The notes under the pieces are model-generated. The model made no database searches, was not told the DNA's origin, and worked only from the letters and a program-made list of their open reading frames with translations. A stretch of 50,926 nt of DNA from UMGS1958 sp045542415 (GTDB taxonomy: Bacteria; Bacillota; Clostridia; UBA1381), in NCBI GenBank assembly GCA_045542415.1, contig JAZQKZ010000053.1, positions 1 through 50,926 on the forward strand, given 5' to 3'. The stretch's first letter is position 1. The number at the start of each line of letters is the position of its first letter. A program made the position numbers and the translations under genes. This document shows positions 1 to 8,513 of the stretch, in pieces.

Positions 1-188
1 CTTTTGGTTCGTTTTCTGTTGCTGAGGTATGGTTGCATAGCCGAGCAGTGTAGCGAAGCGAAACGACCAGGCACAAGAAAATGAACTGGGGTATAACAAA
101 ATAAGCAATCATATAAAAGCATCGAGGGGCAAAGCCCCACAGTGTTGCTTGGACAAGTGCTAACAAATCGCATAAATCATAATTTATA
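1..188 (-). repeat. Partial copy of foldback/MITE-like repeat (left window edge)
   Basis: Read on the minus strand, this stretch starts with a terminal sequence ATAAATTATGATTTAT (172-187), a 14/16 match to the 16-bp terminal inverted repeat of the 47152-47681 element. It then carries the same internal blocks in the same order: TGTTAGCACTTGTCC, GGGGCTTTGCCCC, a TTTTATATGATTGCTTATTTTG-like block, ATACCCCAGTTCATTTTC and CAACAGAAAACGAACC. It differs by an insertion of about 45 bases before the last block and runs off the window. No credible protein is encoded. Confidence 0.75.
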
Positions 189-198
189 TCACAATCAA

Positions 199-226
199 AA
201 AAGGGAATGTTAGCAACATCCCCTTT
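199..226 (-). terminator. Rho-independent terminator of pnp
   Basis: On the minus strand AAAGGGGATGTTGC pairs with the AACATTCCCTTT arm, followed by a T6 run, 7 bases beyond the pnp stop codon. Confidence 0.8.
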
Positions 227-232
227 AATCAT

Positions 233-2323
233 TTACATCTGTGACATATCCTTTAAAGCTTCTTTTCTTGAAAGCTCATTCTTGCCCTTCGGGTTAACGC
301 CCATATACTTAACGTAAATCTGGTCACCCTCCTGACAGATATCCTCTACTCTTTCAACTCTGCTCATGTCAAGATTTGAAATGTGGCATAAGCCCTCCTT
401 GCCCGGTAAGAACTCAACGAATGCACCGAACTCCTTGATTGACTTAACTGTACCAAGGTAAATCTTGCCCTCTTCCGGCTCTTCAACGATAGCTTCAATA
501 GCTGCTCTTGCAGCATTTCCGCTTTCCTGAGTCTCTGCAAAAATGTGGATTGTTCCGTCATCCTCAATATCAATCTTAGCACCTGTATCAGCAACGATAC
601 CCTGGATAACCTTACCGCCCTGACCGATTACTTCACGAATCTTCTCCGGATCAATCTTCATTGTCTCAACCTTGGGAGCGTACTGTGAAAGCTCGCCTCT
701 TACAGCCGGAATAGCCTTTAACATTACCTCATCTAAGATATAGTATCTTGCATCTCTTGTCTTTGTAAGAGCCTCTTCGATTACCTCATACGGTAAACCG
801 TCGTTCTTGATATCAACCTGAATTGATGTGATACCCTTCTTTGTACCTGCTACCTTGAAGTCCATCTCGCCGTAGAAATCCTCAAGACCCTGGATATCAA
901 CCATAGTTGTGAAGCCCTCGTCTGTTGTGATAAGACCACATGAGATACCTGCAACCGGAGCCTTGATCGGAACACCTGCAGCCATTAAAGCGAGTGTTGA
1001 ACCGCATACTGAACCCTGTGATGTTGAACCGTTTGATGAAAGTACCTCTGATACGCAACGGATTGCATACGGGAACTCGTCAGCTGACGGAAGCACCGGA
1101 ACCAATGAACGCTCTGCCAATGCACCGTGACCGATTTCACGTCTTCCCGGACCTCTTGACGGCTTTGTCTCGCCTACTGAGTATGACGGGAAGTTATACT
1201 GGTGCATATATCTCTTCTCCTCCTGGAGGTCAATGCCATCAAGACGCTGTACCTCTGAAAGCGGAGCTAATGTTGCAATTGTAAGAACCTGTGTCTGTCC
1301 TCTTGTGAACATACCTGAGCCATGAACTCTCGGAAGTAAGTCAACCTCAGCTGCCAAAGGTCTGATTTCGTTTAAGCCTCTGCCGTCAACTCTCTTACCC
1401 TCATACAACCATGCACGAACGATTTCTTTCTGCATCTTGTAAAGAATCTCGCCAAGTGTTCCGATGCTCTCCGGGAACTCCTCTGAAAGGTTCTCTAAAA
1501 TTCTGTCCTCGATTACGCCCATTCTTGCATCACGAACATTCTTATCATCTGTGTCAAGAGCTTCCTGAATGTTAGCGTATTCCATTTCCTTAATCTTATC
1601 GTATAAATCGTGGTCAACGTCGTGAGCCTCGTAAGTCATCTTCTCCTTACCGATTTCAGCCTGGATTGATGAAATGAAGTCACAGATCTCCTTAATTACG
1701 CCGTGAGCGAACTTGAGACCGTTCATCATTACGCTTTCCTCAACCTCATTAGCGCCTGCCTCAATCATAACGATCTTTTCCTTAGTACCTGCAACAGTTA
1801 CATGCATCTCGCTCTTTTCCTGCTGCTCAACAGTCGGGTTGATAACGTACTCGCCGTCAACTAAACCTAACCATACACCACCAATCGGTCCGTTCCAGGG
1901 AACATCTGAGATTGAAAGTGCAATTGAAGTACCGATTAATGCTGCAACCTCCGGTGAGTTGTCCTGCTCTACTGATAAAACAGTGTTTACAACTGATACG
2001 TCATTTCTTAAATCGCCCGGGAAAAGCGGTCTTATCGGTCTGTCGATTACACGGCTTGTTAAAATAGCCTTTTCTGACGGCTTACCCTCTCTCTTTGTGT
2101 ATCCGCCCGGAATCTTACCTACCGAATACATCTTCTCCTCGTAGTCAACTGATAACGGGAAGAAATCTACTCCCTCTCTCGGAGTTCTTGAAGCTGTAAC
2201 ATTTGACATTACAACTGTATCACCATAGCGCACTACACAGTGACCATTTGTAAGCTGAGCCATCTTGCCTGTCTCAACGATAAGCGGACGACCTGCTAAT
2301 GTTGTTTCAAAAGTCTTAAACAT
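233..2323 (-). CDS. pnp: Polyribonucleotide nucleotidyltransferase (PNPase)
   Basis: Phosphorolytic 3'-to-5' exoribonuclease that degrades mRNA to nucleoside diphosphates and can add tails in reverse. The 696-aa product is full length for the family. In order: first RNase PH domain (about 10-140), helical middle segment (about 240-315), second RNase PH domain (about 320-460), KH domain with IREVIGQGGKVIQGI carrying the GxxG loop (about 555-610), and C-terminal S1 domain (about 620-690, GKIYLGTVKSIKEFGAFVEF). ATG follows AGAAGGAG at good spacing. It lies downstream of rpsO, the arrangement usual in bacteria, but a terminator (2453-2482) and a long leader stem-loop (2366-2434) separate the two, suggesting independent or attenuated expression. 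Confidence 0.97.
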   Translation of the reverse strand: MFKTFETTLAGRPLIVETGKMAQLTNGHCVVRYGDTVVMSNVTASRTPREGVDFFPLSVDYEEKMYSVGKIPGGYTKREGKPSEKAILTSRVIDRPIRPLFPGDLRNDVSVVNTVLSVEQDNSPEVAALIGTSIALSISDVPWNGPIGGVWLGLVDGEYVINPTVEQQEKSEMHVTVAGTKEKIVMIEAGANEVEESVMMNGLKFAHGVIKEICDFISSIQAEIGKEKMTYEAHDVDHDLYDKIKEMEYANIQEALDTDDKNVRDARMGVIEDRILENLSEEFPESIGTLGEILYKMQKEIVRAWLYEGKRVDGRGLNEIRPLAAEVDLLPRVHGSGMFTRGQTQVLTIATLAPLSEVQRLDGIDLQEEKRYMHQYNFPSYSVGETKPSRGPGRREIGHGALAERSLVPVLPSADEFPYAIRCVSEVLSSNGSTSQGSVCGSTLALMAAGVPIKAPVAGISCGLITTDEGFTTMVDIQGLEDFYGEMDFKVAGTKKGITSIQVDIKNDGLPYEVIEEALTKTRDARYYILDEVMLKAIPAVRGELSQYAPKVETMKIDPEKIREVIGQGGKVIQGIVADTGAKIDIEDDGTIHIFAETQESGNAARAAIEAIVEEPEEGKIYLGTVKSIKEFGAFVEFLPGKEGLCHISNLDMSRVERVEDICQEGDQIYVKYMGVNPKGKNELSRKEALKDMSQM

Positions 2324-2365
2324 ATTTTCTCCTTCTTATGCTTTTGCATATTATTTATTTTTTAT

Positions 2366-2434
2366 GGAATATGTTTTAGCAGATAAGCACAAAACAGGAA
2401 TCTCCTGTCCTCTGCTTATTTGCTAACCATATCC
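2366..2434 (-). promoter_or_regulatory. Long stem-loop in the pnp mRNA leader
   Basis: The minus-strand transcript between the rpsO terminator and pnp can fold into one imperfect hairpin of about 30 bp. The 5' arm (GGATATGGTTAGCAAATAAGC, then ACAGGA) is almost complementary to the 3' arm (TCCTGT, then GCTTATCTGCTAAAACATATTCC), with a 3-base tip and small bulges. In E. coli the pnp leader forms a comparable duplex that RNase III cuts to start PNPase autoregulation. The structure is seen here; the same function is inferred. Confidence 0.6.
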
Positions 2435-2452
2435 CGTTTACTTTAACCTTAA

Positions 2453-2482
2453 AAACGGGGCATCAAAATTAACGCCCCGTTT
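2453..2482 (-). terminator. Rho-independent terminator after rpsO
   Basis: AAACGGGGC and GCCCCGTTT form a 9-bp stem with a 12-base loop; on the minus strand it ends in a T5 run. It lies about 10 bases beyond the rpsO stop codon. Confidence 0.85.
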
Positions 2483-2492
2483 CTATATATAA

Positions 2493-2759
2493 TTACTTTC
2501 TTAAGCCTAACTTAGCAACTAAAGCACGGTATCTCTCGATATCCTGCTCCTTTAAGTAGTTTAAGAGACCTCTTCTCTTACCAACCATCATTAAAAGACC
2601 TCTTCTTGAGTGGTGGTCCTTCTTGTGCATGTTTAAGTGCTCGTTGTTTAAGTGGTTGATTCTCTCTGTTAATAATGCAATCTGTACCTCCGGCGAACCT
2701 GTGTCACCCTCGTGTGTTGCATATTCAGCGATTAAAGCCTGCTTACGCTCCTTTGTCAT
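2493..2759 (-). CDS. rpsO: 30S ribosomal protein S15
   Basis: Primary binding protein of the small-subunit central domain (16S rRNA three-way junction). The 88-aa product matches the normal S15 length and shows the family pattern: GDTGSPEVQIALLTERI near residue 25, LNNEHLNMHKKDHHSRRGLL in the middle and a lysine/arginine-rich end. The ATG at 2759 is chosen because AGGAGG sits 8 bases upstream. A possible GTG three codons earlier (2768) overlaps the Shine-Dalgarno sequence and would give a non-family MKD extension. Followed by a terminator and pnp. Confidence 0.96.
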   Translation of the reverse strand: MTKERKQALIAEYATHEGDTGSPEVQIALLTERINHLNNEHLNMHKKDHHSRRGLLMMVGKRRGLLNYLKEQDIERYRALVAKLGLRK

Positions 2760-2769
2760 GTCTTTCACC

Positions 2770-2850
2770 TCCTATAATTCAAACAATCGCCCGCTTCCGA
2801 GACTCCGTTGGTGATTCGGCAATCCAGGAATGGGTTTAACCTAAAAATCT
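2770..2850 (-). promoter_or_regulatory. Structured rpsO leader, candidate S15 autoregulatory RNA
   Basis: The 118-base gap between rpmE and rpsO has no terminator but contains a GC-richer block in an otherwise AT-rich spacer: GCCGAATCACC, AACGGAGTCTCGG and AAGCGGGC just before the Shine-Dalgarno. CCGA/TCGG and GGTT/AACC complementarities allow small stems. Many bacteria have S15-binding leaders at this position. I see the conserved-looking block but cannot prove the fold. Confidence 0.35.
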
Positions 2851-2877
2851 TAAAAATGTTGTTTTGAAAAATGAAAA

Positions 2878-3090
2878 TTACTGATTGTTCATTTTTCTGT
2901 TGAAACGCTTGTTGAACTTCTCAACTCTACCGCCTGTATCTACAAGCTTCTGCTTACCTGTGTAGAACGGGTGACATGCTGAACAAATTTCGACCTGGAT
3001 GTTTTCCTTAGTTGAACCTGTCGGAATCACATTGCCACATGCACAAGTAATGGTAGTCTGCTTATAATCCGGATGAATTCCTTCTCTCAC
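2878..3090 (-). CDS. rpmE: 50S ribosomal protein L31, zinc-binding type
   Basis: Large-subunit ribosomal protein of 70 aa. The zinc-ribbon cysteines are present (C16, C18, C36, C39), so this is the zinc-containing form rather than the cysteine-free stress paralog. It opens MREGIHPDYK, typical of the family. The start is GTG, preceded by AAAGGAGG at 8 bases. A good promoter with an extended -10 element lies 48-77 bases upstream. Transcription may continue into rpsO, since no terminator is visible between them. Confidence 0.95.
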   Translation of the reverse strand: MREGIHPDYKQTTITCACGNVIPTGSTKENIQVEICSACHPFYTGKQKLVDTGGRVEKFNKRFNRKMNNQ

Positions 3091-3138
3091 TACCGTGTCC
3101 TCCTTTAATTTTTTTGATGCTTTTACACACCATTAAAA

Positions 3139-3167
3139 ATTATATCACACATCTTTTAATATTGCAA
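3139..3167 (-). promoter_or_regulatory. Sigma-A type promoter of rpmE
   Basis: Minus strand: TTGCAA, 17-base spacer, TATAAT with an extended -10 TGTGA immediately before it. Confidence 0.7.
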
Positions 3168-3213
3168 GTACTTTTTTCAAATTGTAACAAGAAATTTTGA
3201 CTAAATTTTATCC

Positions 3214-4437
3214 TTATTTTACCGCAAATTCCCGACGTATTTCACCTGCAAGGTATAAAGAACCGCAAACGCATACAAGCGTATTATCATCTGCCGCCAC
3301 AAGTGCTGTTTTTACCGCCTCAATCGGATTTTCGATAATCTTTACTTCCCTGTCCTTAACCGCCGCTGCAATCTCACTTGCTTTTGCACATCGTGGCATA
3401 TCAAGCTGAGTACAATATACCCTTGACGCACACACTGAAATCTCAGCAATGCATTCATCAAAGCTCTTATCCTCCATCATTGCCATAACAAGATAGATTT
3501 TTTTACCCTCATTTTCAAGTGATTTACGAAGCTCACGCACGCCGTCGATATTATGACCGCCATCGATCACAAGGTTATCACGGATAAATTCGTATCTTAC
3601 CGGCCATGCCGCAGTTTCAAGAGCTTTTTCTATATTCCTTTCTGAAATCACAATGCCGTACTTATCAAGCATCCGTGCCGCTTCAATTGCCAACGCAGCG
3701 TTCTTAGGCTGATATGCTCCCTTTAGTCTCAATCGGTAAGTTTTCTTCTTGTATATAAATCCTCCGTCAACAATCCCCGGTTCATCTGCAAATACAAGTT
3801 CTGAACCGCTATCCTTTGCATATGCTTCAATGATACCTTTTACCGCATCATTCGGATATGACACTACCGGCACGCCCGGCTTTATTATACCGCATTTTTC
3901 CTGTGTAATTTCCTCGATTGTATCACCCAGAAACTGCATATGGTCAAGGCTTATTGAGGTCAGTACTGACAACGCAGTATTTTCTACAATATTTGTAGCA
4001 TCCAGCCTACCGCCCATCCCTGTTTCAAGCACAACATAATCGCAATTCTGACGTGCAAAGTACATAAATGCAACTGCAGTTATAAACGCAAATTCCGAAA
4101 CATACGCTTCGTTATCCTCCATAAGCGAGCGAAGCATTGTTGCACATGTTGCCAGGTCCTCATCGGGAATATTTTCACCGTTAATCTGTATCCGTTCATT
4201 AAACACTTCAATAAACGGTGACGTAAACATTCCTGTTTTATAGCCTTGAAGCTCAAGCATTTTTGCAAGCATTGCCGCTGTCGAGCCTTTACCGTTTGTT
4301 CCGGCAATATGGATAAATTTCAATTTATGGTGCGGATTAAGAGCCGCATCAAGCAGGCGTTCAAGCTGCGCATTGCCCAAAGGACGGCGGAATTTAGGTA
4401 TTTGGTGTATGTATTCTATTGTCTCGTTGTAGTTCAT
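3214..4437 (-). CDS. folC: Bifunctional folylpolyglutamate synthase / dihydrofolate synthase
   Basis: Adds glutamate residues to folates (and, in bifunctional forms, joins dihydropteroate to glutamate), using ATP; cytoplasmic, folate pathway. The 407-aa protein has the Mur-ligase-type P-loop IAGTNGKGSTAAML (about residues 44-57), the TSPF motif, the ETGMGGRLDATN motif, SLDHMQFLGDT and the late DGGHNIDG motif. Length is slightly short of the usual 420-430 aa but all core motifs are present. ATG follows AGGAAAG. It lies downstream of prfB, separated by a hairpin, and is followed by about 120 bases before rpmE. Confidence 0.93.
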   Translation of the reverse strand: MNYNETIEYIHQIPKFRRPLGNAQLERLLDAALNPHHKLKFIHIAGTNGKGSTAAMLAKMLELQGYKTGMFTSPFIEVFNERIQINGENIPDEDLATCATMLRSLMEDNEAYVSEFAFITAVAFMYFARQNCDYVVLETGMGGRLDATNIVENTALSVLTSISLDHMQFLGDTIEEITQEKCGIIKPGVPVVSYPNDAVKGIIEAYAKDSGSELVFADEPGIVDGGFIYKKKTYRLRLKGAYQPKNAALAIEAARMLDKYGIVISERNIEKALETAAWPVRYEFIRDNLVIDGGHNIDGVRELRKSLENEGKKIYLVMAMMEDKSFDECIAEISVCASRVYCTQLDMPRCAKASEIAAAVKDREVKIIENPIEAVKTALVAADDNTLVCVCGSLYLAGEIRREFAVK

Positions 4438-4461
4438 TTTTTATTCTTTCCTAATCATACC

Positions 4462-4489
4462 AAAGGGTGTTGCCATTGCAACACCCTTT
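4462..4489 (-). terminator. Hairpin between prfB and folC
   Basis: AAAGGGTGTTGC pairs perfectly with GCAACACCCTTT around a 4-base loop just past the prfB stop. The T run is weak (TTT), so it may be a leaky terminator or an mRNA-end stabiliser. Confidence 0.6.
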
Positions 4490-4492
4490 CTG

Positions 4493-5611
4493 TTATTTCT
4501 TTAATGTACCAAGCTTTGAAGCCTTGAGATAAGCATTAATGAAACCTGTAATATCACCGTCCATAACAGCCTGGATATTACCCATTTCATAACCTGTCCT
4601 CAAATCCTTAACCATTGTATATGGCTGGAATACATATGAACGAATCTGGTTACCCCAGCCATTCTCTGTCTGTACTCCCTGTAAGTCCTCAATCTTTTCT
4701 TTCTGCTCACGCTCCGCAAGCTCAATCAGCTTTGCCTTTAACATCTTCATCGCATAGTCACGGTTCTGGAACTGCGAACGCTGTGTCTGACATGACGCAA
4801 CAATACCTGTCGGAACATGTGTAAGACGAACAGCCGATGAAGTCTTGTTGACATGCTGACCGCCTGCACCTGACGCACGATATACGTCCATCTTAATATC
4901 TTCAGGTCTGATATCAACCTCAATATTATCGTCCAATTCCGGCATAACCTCAATTGATGCAAATGAAGTCATTCTCTTACCTGCTGAGTTAAACGGCGAA
5001 ATTCTTACCAGTCTGTGAACACCCTTTTCAGCCTTTAAATAGCCATAGGCATTTTCGCCTGTAATTTCAATTGTACAGCTCTTGATACCTGCCTCATCAC
5101 CGTCAAGAGTATCAAGAATTTCAACCTTATAGCCGTTTTTCTGCGCCCACATCTGGTACATTCTTGTAAGCATCTCGCACCAGTCCTGTGCCTCTGTACC
5201 GCCTGCACCTGCATGGAATGTCATAATTGCATTTGACGCATCATACTGACCGCTTAAAAGAGTTTCAAGAGTAAGCTTTTCAATGGTGGTTATAAGGTGC
5301 TTTACTGTGTCACCTACCTCCTTAGCCATACTCGCATCGTCTTCTTCTTCAGCCATTTCAATCATCATCAACGTATCTTCACGGGTATTCTTTAAATCCT
5401 CCCATGCTTCCACCTTGTTTTTTAGCTGCTTTGTTCTTTGAAGAACTTTCTGTGAGTTCTCCATATCATCCCAAAATCCCGGCTCAACCGTCTTAGCCTC
5501 AAGCTCCTCGATTTCTGCCTTCGCATTGGCGATGTCAAGTGCATCACGCAGCTCGTTTATACTCTCCTCCATTGAGACGAGAGTCAATCTGTATTCATCG
5601 TACTCTAACAT
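4493..5611 (-). CDS. prfB: Peptide chain release factor 2, single reading frame
   Basis: Recognises UGA/UAA stop codons and triggers peptide release. The 372-aa product contains the GAGGTEAQDWCEML region and the peptidyl-transferase loop GAGGQHVNKTSSAV with the universal GGQ. Notably the gene is continuous: at the position of the classical +1 programmed frameshift (CTT TGA C, codons 25-26) this gene reads CTT GAC (L25 D26; genome 5534-5539), so the shift and its autoregulation are gone. ATG follows AAGGAGATTAGCG. Only 15 bases separate it from the secA stop, so the two are very likely cotranscribed, a common Firmicutes arrangement. Confidence 0.97.
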   Translation of the reverse strand: MLEYDEYRLTLVSMEESINELRDALDIANAKAEIEELEAKTVEPGFWDDMENSQKVLQRTKQLKNKVEAWEDLKNTREDTLMMIEMAEEEDDASMAKEVGDTVKHLITTIEKLTLETLLSGQYDASNAIMTFHAGAGGTEAQDWCEMLTRMYQMWAQKNGYKVEILDTLDGDEAGIKSCTIEITGENAYGYLKAEKGVHRLVRISPFNSAGKRMTSFASIEVMPELDDNIEVDIRPEDIKMDVYRASGAGGQHVNKTSSAVRLTHVPTGIVASCQTQRSQFQNRDYAMKMLKAKLIELAEREQKEKIEDLQGVQTENGWGNQIRSYVFQPYTMVKDLRTGYEMGNIQAVMDGDITGFINAYLKASKLGTLKK

Positions 5612-5626
5612 CGCTAATCTCCTTCA

Positions 5627-8350
5627 TTAGTTATTCAATCCACAGCAGTGCTTGTACTTCTTACCGCTGCCGCACGGACACGGATCATTTCTGCCCGGTG
5701 TCTTCTTCGCCTTAACACCTGTTCTCTTTAAAGTACCGTCACCACCTGTATCCAACGGCTTCGCCACCTGCTCACGCTTAATCGGAGTTCTCGGTAATGC
5801 TGATAATACATATCGCACTGTATCCTTCTTGATTGAGTAAAGCATGTCCTCATACAATTCTGAGCCGACATTTCTGTACTCAACTACCGGGTCATGCTGA
5901 CCGTATGCTCTTAAACCAATCTCACGCTTTACATGCTCCATCTCGTCGAGGTGATCCATCCATAATGTATCAACCACTCTTAACATGATAACTCTCTCAA
6001 GCTCTCTCATGTTCTCGCCGAAGATTTCTTCCTGCAGAGTATAATTTGAATTTGCAATCTCCATGAGCATATCCTTTACATCTGCTCTTGTGATTGTATC
6101 CATATCCTCTTCAGGAATTACAAATCTGTCCTCAGCTCTTAAATATGTGTTTGCAAACTCAGTAATTGCACGAATGTTCCAATCCTCCGGAATCTCTGAA
6201 ATTCCTATATAATCATCAAGAGCACTGTCAATAACCGACTCAATCATGTTTCTGATTACGCCACTTATATCCTCACCGTCAAGAACCATCTGACGCTGCT
6301 GATAGATAATCTTTCTCTGCACGTTCATAACCTCGTCATACTGAAGAACGTGCTTTCTTGAATCAAAGTTTCTGCTCTCTAAATTTTTCTGAGCGTTCTG
6401 AATTGCATTTGTAAGCATTTTCGCCTCAATCGGCTGATCCTCTTCAAGACCTAATGAGTTAACCATAGCCTTTACTCTTTCACTACCGAAGATTCTCATT
6501 AAATCATCATCAAGTGAAAGGAAAAACTTTGATACACCCTTGTCGCCCTGACGACCCGCACGACCTCTTAACTGGTTATCAATACGTCTTGATTCATGAC
6601 GCTCTGTACCGATAATATAAAGACCGCCAAGCTCAAGAACCTCGTCATGCTCAGGCTGAATCTGCTCCTTGTACTTTGAGTGAAGCTCCTGGAATACCTT
6701 TCTTGCCTCAATGATTTCCTCATCATCTGTATCACCGAAGCCTGTAGCCTCAACGATAAGCTCCTCACTGAAGCCTCTCTTCTTCATCTCATGCTTTGCC
6801 ATATATTCCGGGTTACCGCCGAGATTGATATCTGTACCACGACCTGCCATGTTGGTCGCAATTGTTACCGCACCTTTTTTACCTGCCTGTGCAACAATTT
6901 CAGCTTCCTTTTCATGGTACTTCGCATTTAACACCTCATGCGGAATACCCTCACGCTTTAATATCTTTGACAAAGTCTCTGACTTATCTACATTTACTGT
7001 ACCCACAAGAACAGGCTGTCCCTTTTCGTGACATTCCTTAATCTGACGTACTACCGCCATGAACTTGCCGTTCTCTGTCTTATATACGCTGTCATCCATA
7101 TCCTTACGGATAACCGGCTTATTTGTCGGAACCGCTACGATGTCAAGCTTATAGATATGCTGGAATTCCTCTTCCTCTGTAAGAGCTGTACCTGTCATAC
7201 CCGAAAGCTTTCCGTATAAACGGAAGAAGTTCTGGAATGTAATTGTAGCAAGAGTTCTTGACTCGTTCTCTACCTTTACACCCTCTTTAGCTTCAATCGC
7301 CTGATGCAAACCGTCACTGTAACGGCGCCCCGGCATGATACGACCTGTAAATTCATCAACAATCATAACCTCGCCGTCTTTTACAACGTACTGCTGGTCA
7401 CGGTGCATTACACCGTTTGCATGAAGTGCCTGGTTGATATGATGCTGAATCTTCATATTCTCAGGGTCTGCAAGGTTATCGATTGCAAACGCCTGCTCAA
7501 CTTTCTTTGTACCACGCTCTGTGAGTGATGCAGTTTTTGCTTTTTCATCCACGATATAATCTGCATCAACGTCAACGTCAAGCTGCTTATCGTCATGCTC
7601 TGTAAGCACAAGTCTCTTTAATCTCTTTGCAACTGCATCTGCCTGTGCATAAAGCTCATTAGCCTCTTCACCCTGTCCTGAAATGATAAGCGGAGTTCTC
7701 GCCTCATCGATAAGAATTGAGTCAACCTCATCGACAACCGCATAATTATGACCTCTCTGAACCATCTCTGCCTTGTGAACTACCATGTTATCACGCAGAT
7801 AGTCAAAACCAAGCTCATTATTTGTACCGTAAGTAATATCGGCTGCATATGCCGCACGTCTTTCGTTATTGTCAAGGTCATGAATGATAAGACCAACGCT
7901 CATACCGAGGTAACGGTAAACCTTACCCATCCACTCCGAGTCACGCTTTGCAAGGTAATCGTTAACTGTAACGATATGTACACCCTTGCCTGTCAAGCCG
8001 TTAAGATATGCCGGGAGAGTTGATACAAGAGTTTTACCCTCACCTGTTTTCATTTCAGCAATTCGTCCCTGATGAAGAATGATACCGCCTATTACCTGCA
8101 CATAGAAATGCTTCATGCCCAAAACTCGCCATGAAGCCTCACGCATTACGGCAAATGCCTCCGGAAGAATATCGTCAAGAGTCTCACCGTTTGCAAGTCT
8201 TTCCTTAAATTCCGGTGTCTTGGCTTTAAGCTCCTTATCGGAAAGTGCCGCCATAGTATCTTCCAACGCCATTACCTTATCGGCGATAGGACGCACACGC
8301 TTCAATTCTCTTTCCGAATATGTGCCGAAAATTTTATCAAATAAATTCAT
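5627..8350 (-). CDS. secA: Preprotein translocase ATPase SecA
   Basis: Peripheral membrane ATPase that drives secretory proteins through SecYEG. The 907-aa product is complete: Walker A EMKTGEGKTLVS (about 99-110), DEVDSILIDEARTPL (DEAD-box-like Walker B, about 206-220), preprotein cross-linking domain, second helicase domain with TNMAGRGTDI and RGRAGRQGD, helical wing/scaffold, and a C-terminal zinc tail CPCGSGKKYKHCC that binds SecB or ribosomes in other species. ATG follows AAAGGAC. This is the export route for the large signal-peptide proteins elsewhere in the window. Followed closely by prfB. Confidence 0.98.
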   Translation of the reverse strand: MNLFDKIFGTYSERELKRVRPIADKVMALEDTMAALSDKELKAKTPEFKERLANGETLDDILPEAFAVMREASWRVLGMKHFYVQVIGGIILHQGRIAEMKTGEGKTLVSTLPAYLNGLTGKGVHIVTVNDYLAKRDSEWMGKVYRYLGMSVGLIIHDLDNNERRAAYAADITYGTNNELGFDYLRDNMVVHKAEMVQRGHNYAVVDEVDSILIDEARTPLIISGQGEEANELYAQADAVAKRLKRLVLTEHDDKQLDVDVDADYIVDEKAKTASLTERGTKKVEQAFAIDNLADPENMKIQHHINQALHANGVMHRDQQYVVKDGEVMIVDEFTGRIMPGRRYSDGLHQAIEAKEGVKVENESRTLATITFQNFFRLYGKLSGMTGTALTEEEEFQHIYKLDIVAVPTNKPVIRKDMDDSVYKTENGKFMAVVRQIKECHEKGQPVLVGTVNVDKSETLSKILKREGIPHEVLNAKYHEKEAEIVAQAGKKGAVTIATNMAGRGTDINLGGNPEYMAKHEMKKRGFSEELIVEATGFGDTDDEEIIEARKVFQELHSKYKEQIQPEHDEVLELGGLYIIGTERHESRRIDNQLRGRAGRQGDKGVSKFFLSLDDDLMRIFGSERVKAMVNSLGLEEDQPIEAKMLTNAIQNAQKNLESRNFDSRKHVLQYDEVMNVQRKIIYQQRQMVLDGEDISGVIRNMIESVIDSALDDYIGISEIPEDWNIRAITEFANTYLRAEDRFVIPEEDMDTITRADVKDMLMEIANSNYTLQEEIFGENMRELERVIMLRVVDTLWMDHLDEMEHVKREIGLRAYGQHDPVVEYRNVGSELYEDMLYSIKKDTVRYVLSALPRTPIKREQVAKPLDTGGDGTLKRTGVKAKKTPGRNDPCPCGSGKKYKHCCGLNN

Positions 8351-8484
8351 CGAAAAAGTCCTTTCTTAAAGTTACTCATAATATACTATTTTATATTATA
8401 CCATATCTTTCTTGAAATTACCACTGTTTTTTGAAAAAATTTTGTAAATTTTTTGTGGCTTTTACTGTATATTTCAACAAAAAT

Positions 8485-8508
8485 CCCCTGCGGCATTGCC
8501 GCAGGGGG
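8485..8508 (-). terminator. Rho-independent terminator upstream of secA
   Basis: Perfect stem CCCCTGCGGCA/TGCCGCAGGGG followed on the minus strand by ATTTTTG. It ends the transcript of the exported protein at 8514-10010 and insulates secA. Confidence 0.85.
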
Positions 8509-8513
8509 TAAAT

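Noticed and set aside
2760..2768. Upstream GTG start for rpsO
   Set aside because: Overlaps the AGGAGG ribosome binding site; the ATG at 2759 gives the normal S15 length.
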